From Pigoraptor vietnamica (lineage: Eukaryota > Opisthokonta > Filasterea), in contig CALSCQ010000041.1 in assembly GCA_943704525.1 (NCBI GenBank), positions 1 through 64,000 of the forward strand: 64,000 nt of DNA, written 5' to 3'. The notes under the pieces are model-generated. The model did not search any database, was not told where the DNA came from, and saw only the letters and a program-made list of their open reading frames with translations. The translations under genes were made by a program, and so were the position numbers. Shown here piece after piece: positions 23,408-35,753 of this stretch (positions are counted from its first letter, which is position 1; the number at the start of each line of letters is the position of its first letter).

Positions 23408-25911
23408 ATGGCGGCCTACGAGAGCCTCCCGAAGCTCGCCGATGGCGAGTACGACGTCATTGTGCTGGGCACGGGCCTCAAGGAGTGCATCCTCTCCGGC
23501 CTGCTCTCCGTCAGCGGACGCAAGGTGGGGCGTTGCGCGTCAACAACACAACAACACTACGCCCGTTCGACTGCGCCGTTGTCCCACCGTCCTCTCTGCG
23601 GCTCGGCTCACACCGTGTGCGCAGGTGCTCCACATGGACCGCAATGACTACTACGGTGGCGAGAGCGCCTCTATCACGCCCCTGGACAAGCTGTGGGTTT
23701 TGCCGTCTCTGCCGGCGCGTTTCCCTCACAGGCAGTGCGAGTTTCCCGTTGCTGGCGCATGAACGCGCGTCGTGCTGGTCGGGTGTTCGCGCGCAGCACG
23801 TGCCCACGCAATTCCAACGCAACGCAGGTACACGCTGTTCAAGAAGGCGGGCAAGCCGGACCCCGCCAAGTTCGGCCCTGGGCGCGACTGGAATGTGGAC
23901 CTCATCCCCAAGCTCATCATGGCCAACGGTGTGCGAATAATGCGGCCGTGCAATGCGCGCTGTGCGTGCGTCGTGCTGACGTGGTGTGTTGCCGCAGGGC
24001 TTCTTGTCAAGATGCTCATCATTACGGACGTGACGCGCTACCTCGAGTTCAAGAGCGTCGAGGGCAGCTATGTCTTCAAGGGCGGCAAGCTGCACAAGGT
24101 CCCCGTGACGGAGAAGGAGGCACTCGCGTCGAACCTCATGGGCCTCTTCGAAAAGCGGCGCTTCCGCTCGTTCCTCATGTGGGCGCACGACTTTGACCCC
24201 AACAAGCGCGAGACGTGGCAGGGTGTGTTTGTGTGGCCCGTGCGTGCGTGTGTGTGTGCGTGTGTGGGGGGGTGTGTGCAGTGCAACGGCCTTGGCTTCA
24301 CGTTCGGGGCTGCTTTTTGTGTGCGTTTTTTATGGTCGCATCTGGTATCTCCGGAAGGCGGGAGTTTCCCACCCCCTGTTCGGTCGTTTTTCGATGCAAG
24401 ATAAGCAGTGCTATCCCGGCGCCTAGCATAGTTCGGCGCGCGCTCCTTCGTGTGCGTGCCATGGTGGCAGCCAGGACATTCCAATTCCAGTCTGTGAACG
24501 TAAATGCGCACTCGCGCAGGCGTCGATCCCTATCGCACGAAGATGCAGGAGGTCTACGACAAGTTCGGCCTCGATCGCAACACGGCCGACTTCACGGGCC
24601 ACGCGATTGCGCTGTACAAGGACGACGAGTGGGTGCAAGCTGGGCTGTTTGCACTGGGCGTTGTTTGCGCTGGGCGTTGTTTGCACTGGGCGTTGTTTGC
24701 ACTGGGCGTTGTTTGCACTGGGCGTTGTTGTGTGTGTATGTGTGTGTATGTGTGTGTATGTGTGTGTGAGTGTGCGGATGTGCGAGTTTGCTGAGTCGCT
24801 TCGGTCGGCGCAGCTACCTCAACATGCCATGCATTGAGACCATCAATCGCGTCAAGCTATACAGCGAGTCGCTCGCGCGCTACGGCAACTCGCCCTACAT
24901 TTATCCTCTGTACGGCCTGGGAGAACTTCCGCAGGGCTTTGCGCGGTGCGTTTGCCTTTTGCTTGGGACTTTGTTTCTGGAAGCGCGCGTTGGCAGCTGT
25001 AGACTGCGTTCTCGCGTGCACTCGGCCTCCTGTGCTGCTGGACGGGAGCTGACTCCGCGCTACCTGCAGCCTGAGCGCCATTTACGGCGGCACCTACATG
25101 CTGAACAAGCCCGTCGAGGAGGTTGCGTATGCGAACGGCGTCGCAATTGGCGTCAAGTCCGAGGGCGAGGTGCGTGGATGCCGGCCTGGCGGAGCGCGTG
25201 CTTGAGCCCTTTCATGATCCCGCTCACGTGACTGATGACCCGCGCAGTTTGCCAAGGCGAAGGTCATTATTGGCGATCCCTCGTACTTCCCCGACAAGGT
25301 CAAGAAGATTGGCCAGGTGATCCGGTGCATCTGCATCCTCTCGCACCCCATCCCGAACACGAACGACTCGCTCTCGTGCCAGGTCATCATCCCCCAGAAC
25401 CAGGTCAACCGGAAGAACGGTGCGTGCTGCGTCGTTTGCCTGTGTCGTGTGTGTTGCGCGTTCCGTGTGACTGACCATTCCGTTGCCCACGACATGCAGA
25501 TATTTACATTTCGCTCGTATCGTACACGCACAGCGTGGCCGCGAAGGGCAAGTACATTGCGCTCGTGAGCACGAACGTCGAGACGAGCGTCCCCGAGAAC
25601 GAAATCAAGCCCGGCCTCGACCTGCTTGGCCCCATTGACGAGAAGTGCGTGCGCGTGGACCGTGCTTGCATGCTGACAGCGGATGCGGCAGGCTAACGCG
25701 CGCCCTGTGCAGGTTCGTCAAGGTGTACGACATGTTTGAGCCCATCGACGACGGCACCAAGAACAAGGTCTTCATCACGTCGTCGTACGACCCCACGACG
25801 CACTTTGAGTCGACCTGCATGGACATTATGGATGTGTACCAGCGCGTCACGGGCGAGCCCCTCAACCTCGACAAGGTCCAGAAGAACGTCGAAACGGTCG
25901 AGTCGCAGTGA
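23408..25911 (+). CDS. GDI1: Rab GDP-dissociation inhibitor
   Basis: Ten exons: 23408-23524, 23625-23692, 23828-23928, 23998-24222, 24520-24628, 24814-24945, 25070-25169, 25248-25419, 25500-25644, 25713-25911; 455 aa (family about 447). The sequence is near-canonical: [113 protein letters not shown]. Extra residues precede the usual start ([13 protein letters not shown]). Known role: extracts prenylated GDP-bound Rab proteins from membranes and recycles them. Intron 4 (24223-24519) and the following introns contain small tandem repeats. Confidence 0.96.
24651..24730. repeat. 16-bp tandem repeat, five copies, in a GDI intron
   Basis: Five adjacent copies of GCACTGGGCGTTGTTT with one A-to-G difference in copy 2, followed directly by a (TGTGTA)-type run to about 24775. 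Confidence 0.92.
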
Positions 25912-26023
25912 TGCGCCACTAAAGGGAAATTGCGCGCCACAGCACGCACAAGGACCAGCAGACCGTGCACAGCAAGAGCGGACCTGCCGCTGTTTACTTG
26001 AAAGGCACACACACGCGTACGCT

Positions 26024-27600
26024 TCACAATTCAGACTGGATGCCGCGCTCCTCGCGCAGTGTCCGCAGTCGGCTCAGATAGTCGTCGTGGTTGATGTAGC
26101 ACCCAAGCACGCGCCGGTCGCCCGTGAAGGCGGTGCGGCCGTGTAATACGCGCCAGTTGTCAAACACCAGCACCGTGTTGGGAGACAGGCGGAAGCGGTA
26201 CTCGCCGTCCGGGTCCCTCAGGGCGCGATTGAACTCGTGGAGCGCGTCGTAAAACACGGGAACCTCGTTGAACGGAAGGCACGTGAGCACGTCGCGGTCG
26301 TCGCCATTGTACCTGCAGTGCGCAGGGGTAAGCAATCGCCACTGCGAGATGACGTCGTCAAGCCGCCTGCAGCGCACCTGATTTGCACGAGGTTGCCGGA
26401 GCCCTCCTCGAGGCTGATCATGGGGACCAGCGCGCGCATGTTGACGCCGACGTCCTGGTAGTGCGCGGGGATGCGCGTCTTGGACAGGTACTCAAAGAGC
26501 AGTGGCTGGCGGCGCCGCAGGTCGCTCGCCACCCGAAAGCCGTCCACGAGCAGCGATTCGCCCCCCGTTCCGTTGAAGAACACGCAGTGGAACATTTGCA
26601 GCCTGCCGCACACGAAGGGCGTCAGCATCATGACAGCGTGGGTCATCGCGCCAACAAACCCTTAGGGAAACACCGGCGGCCGATCCATGGACAGCCGCTG
26701 AGGGCGCACAAGGCACTCACCCTGGCGGATCGTTGAAGTACGTCCCGTCCGTGTGCGCGCGCAGGGCCAGTGTCGTGTATGCCGTGTCGCCATGCTCGAG
26801 GTTGGGCGAGAAGTCCCAGAAGCCCCCAAACAACGTCTCGCGAATGTACGCAATTCTCCGCGCCAGGCGCTCGTTGTCCCCTTTGTCGAGCGGAACGCCG
26901 TCGACGAACGCAAACCCCGTGTCGTGTATGGCCTGCAGCCACGCCAAGAGTGCATCGTCACTCCCCATCACATCGCGATAATCGAAGCGCGGAGCGGCGC
27001 GCGCCACCTCAGCGCCCCACAGCCGCTTTCGTCCAAACTCCCCTCCGAGGCCCCCCGCGGGCGAACGCCGCGTCGAGTAATTGTTCGCGTGCAGCCACTC
27101 CCACGGATACAGCGAGACGTGGCCGTCCGGCTCCCACGTGACGCGCAAACCGTCCGCAGTCGCGACAGCTGACCGCGGCCGGATGCCCTTCGGAATGGCG
27201 TACGTGTCGCTCGTGCGCTGCAGCGTGCGCGGGTGGAAGCATGCCGGGCACTTGCAGTGGTCGCGCAGCCACACGTGATGGAACGACCCTTGCCACGGAT
27301 TGCCGTCCGGGTCCCCTCCACGCACGTCCACGCAGCCCATTGTGTCATTGATGCGCGCGACGACAGACGACGGAGATGGGGAGCGACCCCTCACCACCCC
27401 AGGGCGCGGGAGAGGCGCACTGTATGCCCGGCGCGGCACCGTGGGCGCCCACCGGATCCTATATGACACATGCGGGATTTCTTTGTGTAAGACGTGGGCA
27501 CGAAAAACCAAGAGGGAAGACAACGCACGAGTTTGGAAAGGGGCACGTACCGCACTTGCATCCATGCATGGCGCGTCAGCTGTGCTCGCAGGGAGTGCAT
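26024..27600 (-). CDS. TMLHE: trimethyllysine dioxygenase, mitochondrial
   Basis: Four exons on minus: 27600-27551, 27458-26721, 26602-26378, 26312-26024; 433 aa (human 421). The short first exon gives MHSLRAQLTRHAWMQVR, then IRWAPTVPRRAYSAP: Arg-rich with no acidic residues, a plausible mitochondrial presequence. The N-terminal domain has the zinc-type WLRDHCKCPACFHP. The dioxygenase core has the Fe(II) site HTD at about 252-254 and the distal His in DNWRVLHGR (about 395), with the Arg that binds 2-oxoglutarate nearby. GTGGESLLVDGF is typical. Known reaction: hydroxylates N6-trimethyllysine, the first step of carnitine synthesis. The related gamma-butyrobetaine dioxygenase is the alternative; the DNWRVLHGR and CYINHDD blocks favour TMLH. 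It converges on GDI. Confidence 0.88.
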
Positions 27601-28115
27601 CGCCGGCCGTTGCCCGCGCGAAGCTGGCCTAGTGAGTGAGTGGCGCAGAGCGACTTTCGGTTGACAAGACGTGGAACGGATCGGGCCGCCGCTATCGCGG
27701 GGGTGGGATGAACACCGCTGTGGCGTTCGTGTGCGCGCCGTCCGCTTGGGTGAGTGTGGGCTGCAGGCGGCTGTGTCTTTTGCCTTGCTTCTTCTGCGCG
27801 CGTGCCCTGCCTGCCAACACCACGGTCGCACGTCCTATTCGCGCGAGTTGCCTGCTCACACCCGTGCCGCAGCGAGTGCGGATGCGGCGTGCGATTGGCC
27901 GGCTGTAATTGTCCCGCCCGTCACGTGCCGCGCATTCGATCTGCATCCGGGGCTGAACAGGGTGCGTGATGGACTGTACGGACACGGAGCGGAGTATGTC
28001 CGGTCTGTGCACGTGCTCACTCCTTCGCAATGGCGGATTCGCACAAAGCACAGTGTCACGACTTCCACTTAGAAAGGAGCGAAGGAAGCCCTACGGGGGA
28101 ACACATACATTCAAA
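27601..28115. promoter_or_regulatory. divergent promoter region, TMLH and TRM112
   Basis: 515 bp between outward-facing starts. One plus-strand frame stays open to 28072 without an ATG in a good position or a usable intron. I see no family in it and do not call a gene. Confidence 0.4.
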
Positions 28116-28726
28116 ATGCGGCTATTGACGCACAACATGCTGAAGTGCCACGTGAAGGTGCGTCGCGCCGTGCGCAAGTCGCGCGCAGCACGCTGTGTGT
28201 GTGACAAAACCGCTCGCAGGGCTGCACCACAAACAACTTTCCGCTGCGAATTGAGGCCGAAGAAGTCGCCCAGGAACAGGTATGTCCCATCAGCGCGTCG
28301 CACGACAGTGCCTTTATTTATGTGGCGCTTGCGTTGCAGGCCGATATGAACGAGGACTTTGTGCGCCACATCATCCCAAAGCTGGACTGGTCTGCCCTCG
28401 TTGCAACGGCTGCTTCGGTGGGAGTCTGCTGTGGCCCTCTTGTCCTGCAGGCGCGCGCTCATGATGGTGTGTGCGCAGCTGAACATTGCGCTCCCTCCCG
28501 CGCTGCCGGAAGCCTTGGACGACGACACGCTGCGGCTCGTCCACAGTGTCATCATGGAGGTGCGTGTGCACTGTGCTGGCTGCAAAATTACTTGCGTGCG
28601 GTCACTCAACCACCATTCGCGCAGACGCATCTCAAGCGGGGACGGCTCGTGTGCAACGGCTGCGGGCGGGCCTACCCAGTGGACAATGGCATTCCCAACA
28701 TGTTACTCAATGAAGACGAGGTGTGA
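28116..28726 (+). CDS. TRMT112: TRM112, methyltransferase activator
   Basis: Five phase-0 exons: 28116-28157, 28220-28279, 28340-28417, 28479-28559, 28625-28726; 120 aa (human 125). It begins MRLLTHNMLKCHVKGC, then NNFPLRIEAEEV, a helical insert, and ends RLVCNGCGRAYPVDNGIPNM then LLNEDEV, the standard zinc-binding C-terminal strand. Known role: obligate partner of several SAM methyltransferases acting on tRNA, 18S rRNA and release factor eRF1. Cysteines: Cys11 and Cys16 in the first block and the CxxC in the last. Its stop lies 12 bp from the KDM5 stop on the other strand. Confidence 0.95.
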
Positions 28727-28738
28727 GGCCATGCCCTG

Positions 28739-31700
28739 TTAATAGTAGTAGTACGACCCAAACGGGCCCGGTGGGTACCACCGCTGCGCGGGCAGTGCCG
28801 GCATGGGTACGTTCGGCACATACCCACGCGCCATGTGTGGCGCTGCGCCGTACGCATACATGGGCGGCGCGTGATAGTACTGCTCCTGCGGAAGCAGGCT
28901 CTGGGGCAGCGGCGGGGGAACCGGCACTGCTCGCGGCGGCAAGAGCGACGGGCGATACGGTGGCACGTCCTCGCGCGGGCGCTTAGCCGGCACCACCGGG
29001 TCCGTCTCGGCCGCTCGCTTGGGGGACACATGGCGCCGCGGGGCGTCGTCGGCGGATGGGTGCGACGGCGTGTGCGGCGGTGTCGCATGCGCGCGGACGC
29101 TGCGGGCAGGCTCGGCGTTGTGCGCCTTCGTGTTGGCGCGTGCACGGCCTTCGCTCTCGGGAGAAAGGGGTCCCTCGACAGAAACGGGTGGCGCGCGGAT
29201 GCACGCGGCGCACTTGAAGCTGGCCATACTCTCAGCCTCGCGCTCGTCGACCCCCACGCACTTGCCGTGGAACCATTCGTCACACAAGTCGCACGCAATC
29301 ATAAACCCGCGGCTGGGCTGCCGGCACACGCAGTGCAAGCGCGCACCGTTGGCAGAGGGCTCGCTGACGTCCGACTCGTCCCGCTCCGAAGCAGCATCCT
29401 CGCGCGGAAGGAGGGCCAACAGCTGTGCAATTTCCGGCACGACAATCTCCAGCGCGTCGCCCTCCATCAGAAGGCGCCGCAGGTGCGCCTCATCGTCAGG
29501 CGACAGCTCCTTCTCAGTGCCCCACGCCGCCAACATGGCGCGCGCCCGGTTCGAAAACGAGAGGGCGGCCTCATATTGCCGGCGCACAGCGTCTACCTCG
29601 CGCGATGTGGCGCGAAGCTTCTGGGACTCGTCCATGAGGCGCACGAGTTTGTCGAGCGTTGGCCGCCGCGTCTTGGCGCAGTCGGGGCAGAAGAACCTGT
29701 CGCGCTGGGACACGGCGTCGCGGCGCGCTCCCACGCAGCGCGTGTGGAACCATCCCTGGCACAGATCGCAGTTCACCATCATGCCCGAGATCTGCTCCCC
29801 GCAGCAGTGGCGGTCGGCCGCTGCCTGCGCCGCCTGCCTCTCGCGTCGCCGCATCACAGTTGCTGGATCCACGAGGCGCAGCGCATCCGCGAGCGGAACG
29901 GGCGATTCGTCCTCGCGCCGTCCCCGCCGGAAGAAGAGGGCGTCGGCACGTGTCACCCAGTCGCGCACCTCGGCAATGGCCGCATTCACTTCGGACTCTT
30001 TCGCGGGAACACACGGCAGCGCGCGCGCGCGGCACAGGTGCGCCTCGAAAGCGTCGATCGACGCCACCGCCGTCATCATTGCGGCCACCTTGTCGTTCCA
30101 GTCCCGCTCCTTCTTGAGCGCGTCCCGCAGCTCGTCCACCTCGTCCATGTGCAGCCGCAGAGCCTCGCCTTCACGCAGCACCTGCGACAGCGTCTCGGCG
30201 TCCGTGCGGGTCTGCAACACAGGGCGCGCGCGTCCCACCCATGCCACGGCGCGGTCGTGGAGGGTGCGCACGGCATCGCCCTCGGCGCACTTGTAGCCGC
30301 AGCTCCGTCCTTTGGTCACGAGCTCTCGCAGTTCAGCAAGGGTGAACGACTGCGGATCCTGCGTCGCGCGCACGCACGTCTCGTGCCATTGCCAACGCTC
30401 GTGGCACTCGCGCACGGCCTGCGCCTCCTCCACTCGCACGTCGAGCGCCTCGGCCAAGTCGACAAACGACGACGCCTCTGTTGTGTCACCGCCAAACTCG
30501 GGGGCCGAAGCCAGGAACTCGCGGGCGCGGGTTCTGAAGGCGATGGCGTGGGCGCGCACCTTCTCCATGCGGGATACGAGGTCCGACAAATCGCACGGGG
30601 CCGCCTGCGCCGTCGCGATCCACGCCACGACCTCATCGACCGAGGGCAGATCTTCCTTTCCACTCCGCGTGCGCTGCATGCGCACCTGCAGCGCGTTGCC
30701 TGCCGCGCGCGCCTCCTCCGAGAGTGCGAGCGCCTGTTCGAGGGGAGCGATGCACGACAGCGAAAAGAGGGGCGCGCCGTCGCCGTCCGAGAGGGTCCCG
30801 AGCGATGCCATCAGTCGCCGCGCCGCGTTCAGCATGCTCTTGACGGAGCGGATTGCCGGTCGCTCGGCCTTCGTGACGAGGCTCATGGCGTCGGCGTCAA
30901 ATCGCGACAGTTTCGACGCGTAAACTTCAAGCTGCGTTCGCTGTCCGTCAGCACATTGTTCCAAATCGCATCAGAATGTTTGCTAGGGCGCGCCGCCCAC
31001 CTTTGCCAGGAGCTCTTCCATGTCGCTGAGCGAATGGCGGACGGCGAGCACCTTCTTCCCCACTGGACACGCGCACAGATCGCCCGCGTGGTCAAGGCAC
31101 GCCATGCGCTTCGGTGCGCACCCGCACTGCACGCCCGACCAGTAGCACGACATCCGGCACGTGACGCACTCGCGCTCGTCGTCGTTAAGCACTTCGATTT
31201 CGCGCGCAATTATGGACGTCAGTCCCCCCTGCGATCGCACGGCACTCAGCACTGGGCCACTATGGTCGCATCGCACATCTAGTCCTTTTTTTCCCATTGC
31301 AAACACGCACCCACGCATACATACACATATATACACACTCTCGCAACCCGCACACAACACACGCAGGTGCATGCACACGCACAAGCACACGCACAAAAAT
31401 ATACCTCCACAAGACATTTGCGCCGCGCCCGTTCCCACTCCAGCCGTCGCGAGAGCTCCACGCGCGCCTGCATCGCAATGGCGATGTCCACGTCGTTCGA
31501 CACGCACACGTTCGCCAAGAGCTCGTCGTGAGAGAACACTGGACTGCGGGCGACCTCGCGGTACATCTCGACGCACCTGCGCGTATTGAATATGAGTGGC
31601 CAACACCGACACCGCGCCAGCCCCGCCGCCACGCACCTCTGTCCAAGGGGAAGCCAATCGTACGTCGCGAAATTGACGGCCTCGGCGCAGTTGTAGCCGT

Positions 31701-33841
31701 TGTTGAAGCCCGCATGGTACGCCTGCGAGGGGCAACCCGCATCAGAACCACACCCAGCCGCAACCCCTGTCCAATCCACCCGTCGCCACTCACCCGCGGG
31801 AATGTGATGACGAATTCGCCCTCGCGCTGGTCCGTGCGCACGACGGGCACGCCCTTGGCCATGAGCGCGGCGGGCGAAATGAGCGTCGTGAGCTGGAAGA
31901 GAAGGCCGGGATTCGACTGCAGGGGCGGCGGTCAGAAAATCGGCAGCCAACGCGCTCAACTCAACGCGCGCACGCAAGTGGCGGGATCCCCCTCCGAAAA
32001 AAAAAAGAAAAGAAAAACAAAAAAAAAAAAAACCAACACACACATTACACACAAAGCATAAAGAACTGGTACTGCCGCAACGGGCACCGACCAACCTCAA
32101 AGAGCTCCGGGAACGACTCGCGCATGGCCCTCTCAAAAGCCTCGCTGGACGCGCCCGGCACGCCGTACCACGTCTTCGGGCTGCCCCAGTGGAGGTAGTT
32201 GATCGAGTGGCTCCAGTGGTCCTCGTAGTGCCAGCAGAACGACGAGAAGCACATGCCCACGTACAGCCACGGCACCATCATCCCCGAGATGTCAGCGCGA
32301 ATGTGGCCGAGCACCGACTCCGCCAGCACCGGAATGTTGTTCAGGTTCCACCCGTGGCCCACGTACGTCTGCGTCTCCGCAGTGGCCGTCGCTTTGGTCG
32401 GGAAGCCGCTGCCCGTTTTGCTGCGGGTGGAGAGTGAATGAGCGATCCGCACGCCATACAGCACAAATAAGTGCGGCTGTGTAACACGAGCAGACACAGC
32501 AGCACGACACGCACCTCGTGTGGATATCAGCACCGTACTGCACGGCCACCTCCGGGTCGGCACCACTCACAAGGCCCCAGAACTCCCGCTCGAGCTCCTG
32601 GGGCGTGCGGCGCTCCCCCTTGAAGTGCTCGGCCTCAAAGCGCTCGGACACGCGGCGGAACGAGTCGAGCGAGTGCAGCCCCGCGTCCTCAAAGCCAAAG
32701 CTGTCGTTGTGGTCTGCCACGCGCACGCGGAGGCAGTCCGGGCAGTGCCAGTCTCCCGGGGGTACCTTCGACAGTGGCGGGGTGAGGCAGAACATGTGGT
32801 AGGCCGCGTCGCACCCGTCGCACAGCAGCAGCATGGGCTCGTTGTCGTTGCGCCCGCACACCCTGCACTGGTCCTCCTCTGTCGACGCGCGAGCCGAGTC
32901 CTCCGCACCGGCGTCCACACCGCCCGGCATGCCGTCCACATCGGCCTTGGCGACGGCGGGCGCAAGCGACGGCTTCACCGACCGCATGGCCGGCGCAGCG
33001 GAGGGCGCCTTCTCATCGACGCTCGCACGCTTCATCGAGCGCATTGAGAGCGCCTCGTGCCCAGCGCCTTCCTTGGCATCCCCGCGAAGGCCGGTGAGGT
33101 ACGTCTCAAAGGGAATCAGCAACCGCTCGTAGTGATTCCGCAGAAAGTATGCCGTCGTGGATACGCGAGCACCGGCTGCAAGAGAGGTAAGCTTAAGAAC
33201 CGAAAGGACAGGCGCCCGCACTCCTGCACACACGCACCACACTCCTGCACACACGCACTACACTCCTGCACACACGCACCACGCAATGGGCACACGGAGC
33301 TGCATGCACACATCTGCACGCAGCGCTGCCGTGCCCACCTTGCTTCGAGAACCCCAACGCGCGCGTGATATCGGTCCAGAGCTTGTTCTCCGTCACCGCA
33401 GCGTACCCCCCACGTTGCGCCACTTCCTTGTGCAGCCTGAATAGGTCCAGCGTGCGACGCTCCAAGACGGGCTCTCGGAAGTCGGTCACGCCCTGGTTCT
33501 CCCAGAAGGCGGCAAGTCGCTCGCGAAAATTGGTGCGCATGCGAGACGCGCCCTCCAGTTCACAGAGGCGCTGGAGGCGCGTGCGGAAGCGGAAGGTGCT
33601 TGCGTTGATGCTGAACGGGGGCTTCCAACCGGCCGGCGGTATGACCTTGCAGATGCCGGCACGCTCCGCCTCGGGCCTGCGCAGGGCACTCTGTCAGCAC
33701 AGAACAGAGGGCGCACCTCGTCGCAATGAGTTGCACGCACCGAATCTTCAGAATGTACAGCAGGGGCGACGCAAACTCTTCCGGGGTGGGGCGGAAGACG
33801 GGCGCCTCCGGCGGGCGCACAAAGCCGTTGCTCTGCGCCAT
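28739..33841 (-). CDS. KDM5: KDM5/JARID1 histone H3K4 demethylase
   Basis: Nine exons on minus: 33841-33741, 33676-33339, 33175-32515, 32420-32096, 31916-31794, 31722-31637, 31576-31405, 31228-31001, 30940-28739; 1411 aa. The architecture is complete: JmjN ([18 protein letters not shown]), ARID (about 80-170), PHD1 ([20 protein letters not shown]), JmjC with Fe ligands HYE (His about 431, Glu about 433) and His about 519 in [11 protein letters not shown]5HC2 zinc finger ([12 protein letters not shown]), PLU-1 helical region, then PHD2 ([16 protein letters not shown]) and PHD3 ([17 protein letters not shown]), and a Pro/Tyr-rich end finishing in YYYY. Catalytic residues look intact, so it should remove methyl groups from H3K4. 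It is divergent with proteasome alpha5. Confidence 0.95.
31306..31403. repeat. CA-rich intron tract in KDM5
   Basis: ACGCACCC/ACACATATA-type low-complexity sequence inside the intron between KDM5 exons 7 and 8. Confidence 0.7.
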
Positions 33842-34572
33842 GGCTGCTCCAGGGGGCCCTGCGGCCGCACCTGTCGATGCGCTGCTGTCACCCGCGGCAC
33901 TGCCCGGGCGGGCTGGCCGTTCGCCGCGACCAAGCCCAGGCGAGGGTGTCCTGGCGTGCGCTGGCTGCGAATGCGGCGTTCAATGCGACCGCCGACGCAC
34001 AATCCACTCCAATCCCCACAGGGGACGACTGCGTGCGCCTGTTGTGCCGAAATTCCCGGCGAAATGCTGCGCCACAGCGGCCCCAGCAGCGCGCTGGCAC
34101 CGGCGACCGGCCGACGTGCGTGTGTCGCAGCCCGGGCAAAGGGGTCGTGTCGACACGAGTGCGTTGCGTCTCCACGCGTAACACGCGCAGCTCCTCCGCA
34201 GGTGCCGTGTGCCGGCAGGGTGCGTTTTTCCCGGCTTTTCGGGTGGTGTGTTGTCCGGCGGTGCTGCGCGGCGTGTGCGTGCGGTGCGTGGCAATCGGGG
34301 CGTGACAGGCTGCGCGTGTGAGTATGGCGCTCACTATGGGAACAACGGGGACTCGCACTGCCGACGTGTGGCAACATTTCCTGGCGAAATCTCGGCAAAT
34401 ATAGCAACGATATTTACCGAAACCTCGGAAGATGTTGCGGAAGGGAAAGATTGATCTTGGTCACGTGACAATGTGGCTCAGCTGTTCTGTTTCTTCTTGC
34501 GATCAACATGCTTTTTTTTTTTTTGAACATTGACTCAGAGTGTATATTGCGCGTTGTGGACCTTGCACGAAA
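33842..34572. promoter_or_regulatory. divergent promoter region, KDM5 and proteasome alpha5
   Basis: 731 bp, GC-rich on the KDM5 side and AT-richer from about 34370, with a poly-T run at about 34511-34524 just upstream of the alpha5 start. The stretches near 34046-34072 and 34372-34396 share a TTCC(C/T)GGCGAAAT core, possibly a repeated element. No coding exon recognised. Confidence 0.4.
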
Positions 34573-35740
34573 ATGTTCCTCACACGTTCCGAGTACGACC
34601 GCGGCGTCAACACGTTCTCCCCCGAGGGCCGCCTCTTCCAGGTCGAATACGCCATCGAGGCCATCAAGGTGCGGCTGTGCGCAGTCCGTGGCTGTGTGGC
34701 CGGTGCCGCCTGTGACGGAAGTACTTGTGCGTGCGGTGATATGGCTGTTGTGCTCATGGCGCCCACGCACCGTCTCCAGCTGGGCTCGACCGCCATCGGT
34801 ATTCAGACAGCCGAGGGCGTTGTTCTTGCCGTCGAAAAGCGCATCACGTCGCCGCTGCTTGAAACGTCCAGCATAGAGAAGGTCATTGAGATTGACAGCC
34901 ACGTCGGGTGCGCAATGAGCGGGCTTACGGCGGATGCGCGCACAATGATCGACCATGCGCGCGTGGAGGCGCAGGTGAGCCGCAATCCCCTCGTCAGTGA
35001 GCCTGTTGCGTGGGCGCACGGTCTCCGCTGACATTGGCGCCGCTCGCAGAGCCACTGGTTCACGTACAACGAGAAGATGAAGATTGAGAGCATTACACAG
35101 AGCGTTTGCGATCTCGCGCTGCGTTTCGGAGAGGACCTTGATGACGACGACGACGTGGGCGAAACGATGGTTAGTAATCGGTTGAGTGGTAATCGGTTGA
35201 GTGTGCTCGATGCCGTGTGTCAATTGCTGACGCGCGTGAGTGTTGCAGAGCCGGCCGTTTGGCGTCGCCCTTTTGATTGCGGGCGTTGACGAGAAGGGTC
35301 CCCAACTGTGGGTACTGCGTGTGTTGTTTTGCGAGATGTCTGTTATTGGCGCCGACGCTCTGTGTGTGCGTCACGCAGCTTCCACACGGATCCCTCTGGC
35401 ACGGCGTACCAGTACGATGCGAAGGCCATTGGCTCGGGTTCGGAGGGCGCGCAGACGGCGCTGCAGGACGCCTACCACAAGGTACCATCTCCGCTTGTGC
35501 TGTGTCCATGGTGGATGCCCTCGTCGCAGAGCGTTTCGCCTGTTGTGCTCTCGCTCATCCATCGGCCGCTCGCAGTCAATGACACTTCGCGACGCCGAAA
35601 AGACGGCGCTCACCATTCTCAAGCAGGTGATGGAGGACAAGCTCAACGCAACCAATGTCGAGCTTGCGTCGGTGACGCGGGCCGCGGGGTTCCGTGTGTA
35701 CCCGCGCGAGGAACTGGAGGCCATTGTGGCGTCGCTATGA
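34573..35740 (+). CDS. PSMA5: 20S proteasome subunit alpha5
   Basis: Six exons: 34573-34668, 34780-34974, 35050-35169, 35249-35307, 35379-35481, 35576-35740; 245 aa (human 241). It begins [20 protein letters not shown] with the alpha-subunit signature [13 protein letters not shown], then [19 protein letters not shown], then [20 protein letters not shown], then [19 protein letters not shown]. Alpha subunits form the outer gated rings of the proteasome and are not proteolytic. DPSGT and [14 protein letters not shown] identify alpha5 among the seven. Its stop is 13 bp from the convergent TFIIIC90 stop. Confidence 0.96.
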
Positions 35741-35753
35741 GCCATAAAGCCCT

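Noticed and set aside
27671-28072. Possible small plus-strand gene between TMLH and TRM112
   Set aside because: No ATG in the long frame. Joining the ATG at 27708 to it would need a 17-bp intron. No family resemblance.
28835-31282. 815-codon plus-strand open frame opposite KDM5
   Set aside because: It is the antisense shadow of the last KDM5 exon, a side effect of GC-rich codon use. The minus strand encodes two PHD fingers and a splice-consistent KDM5.
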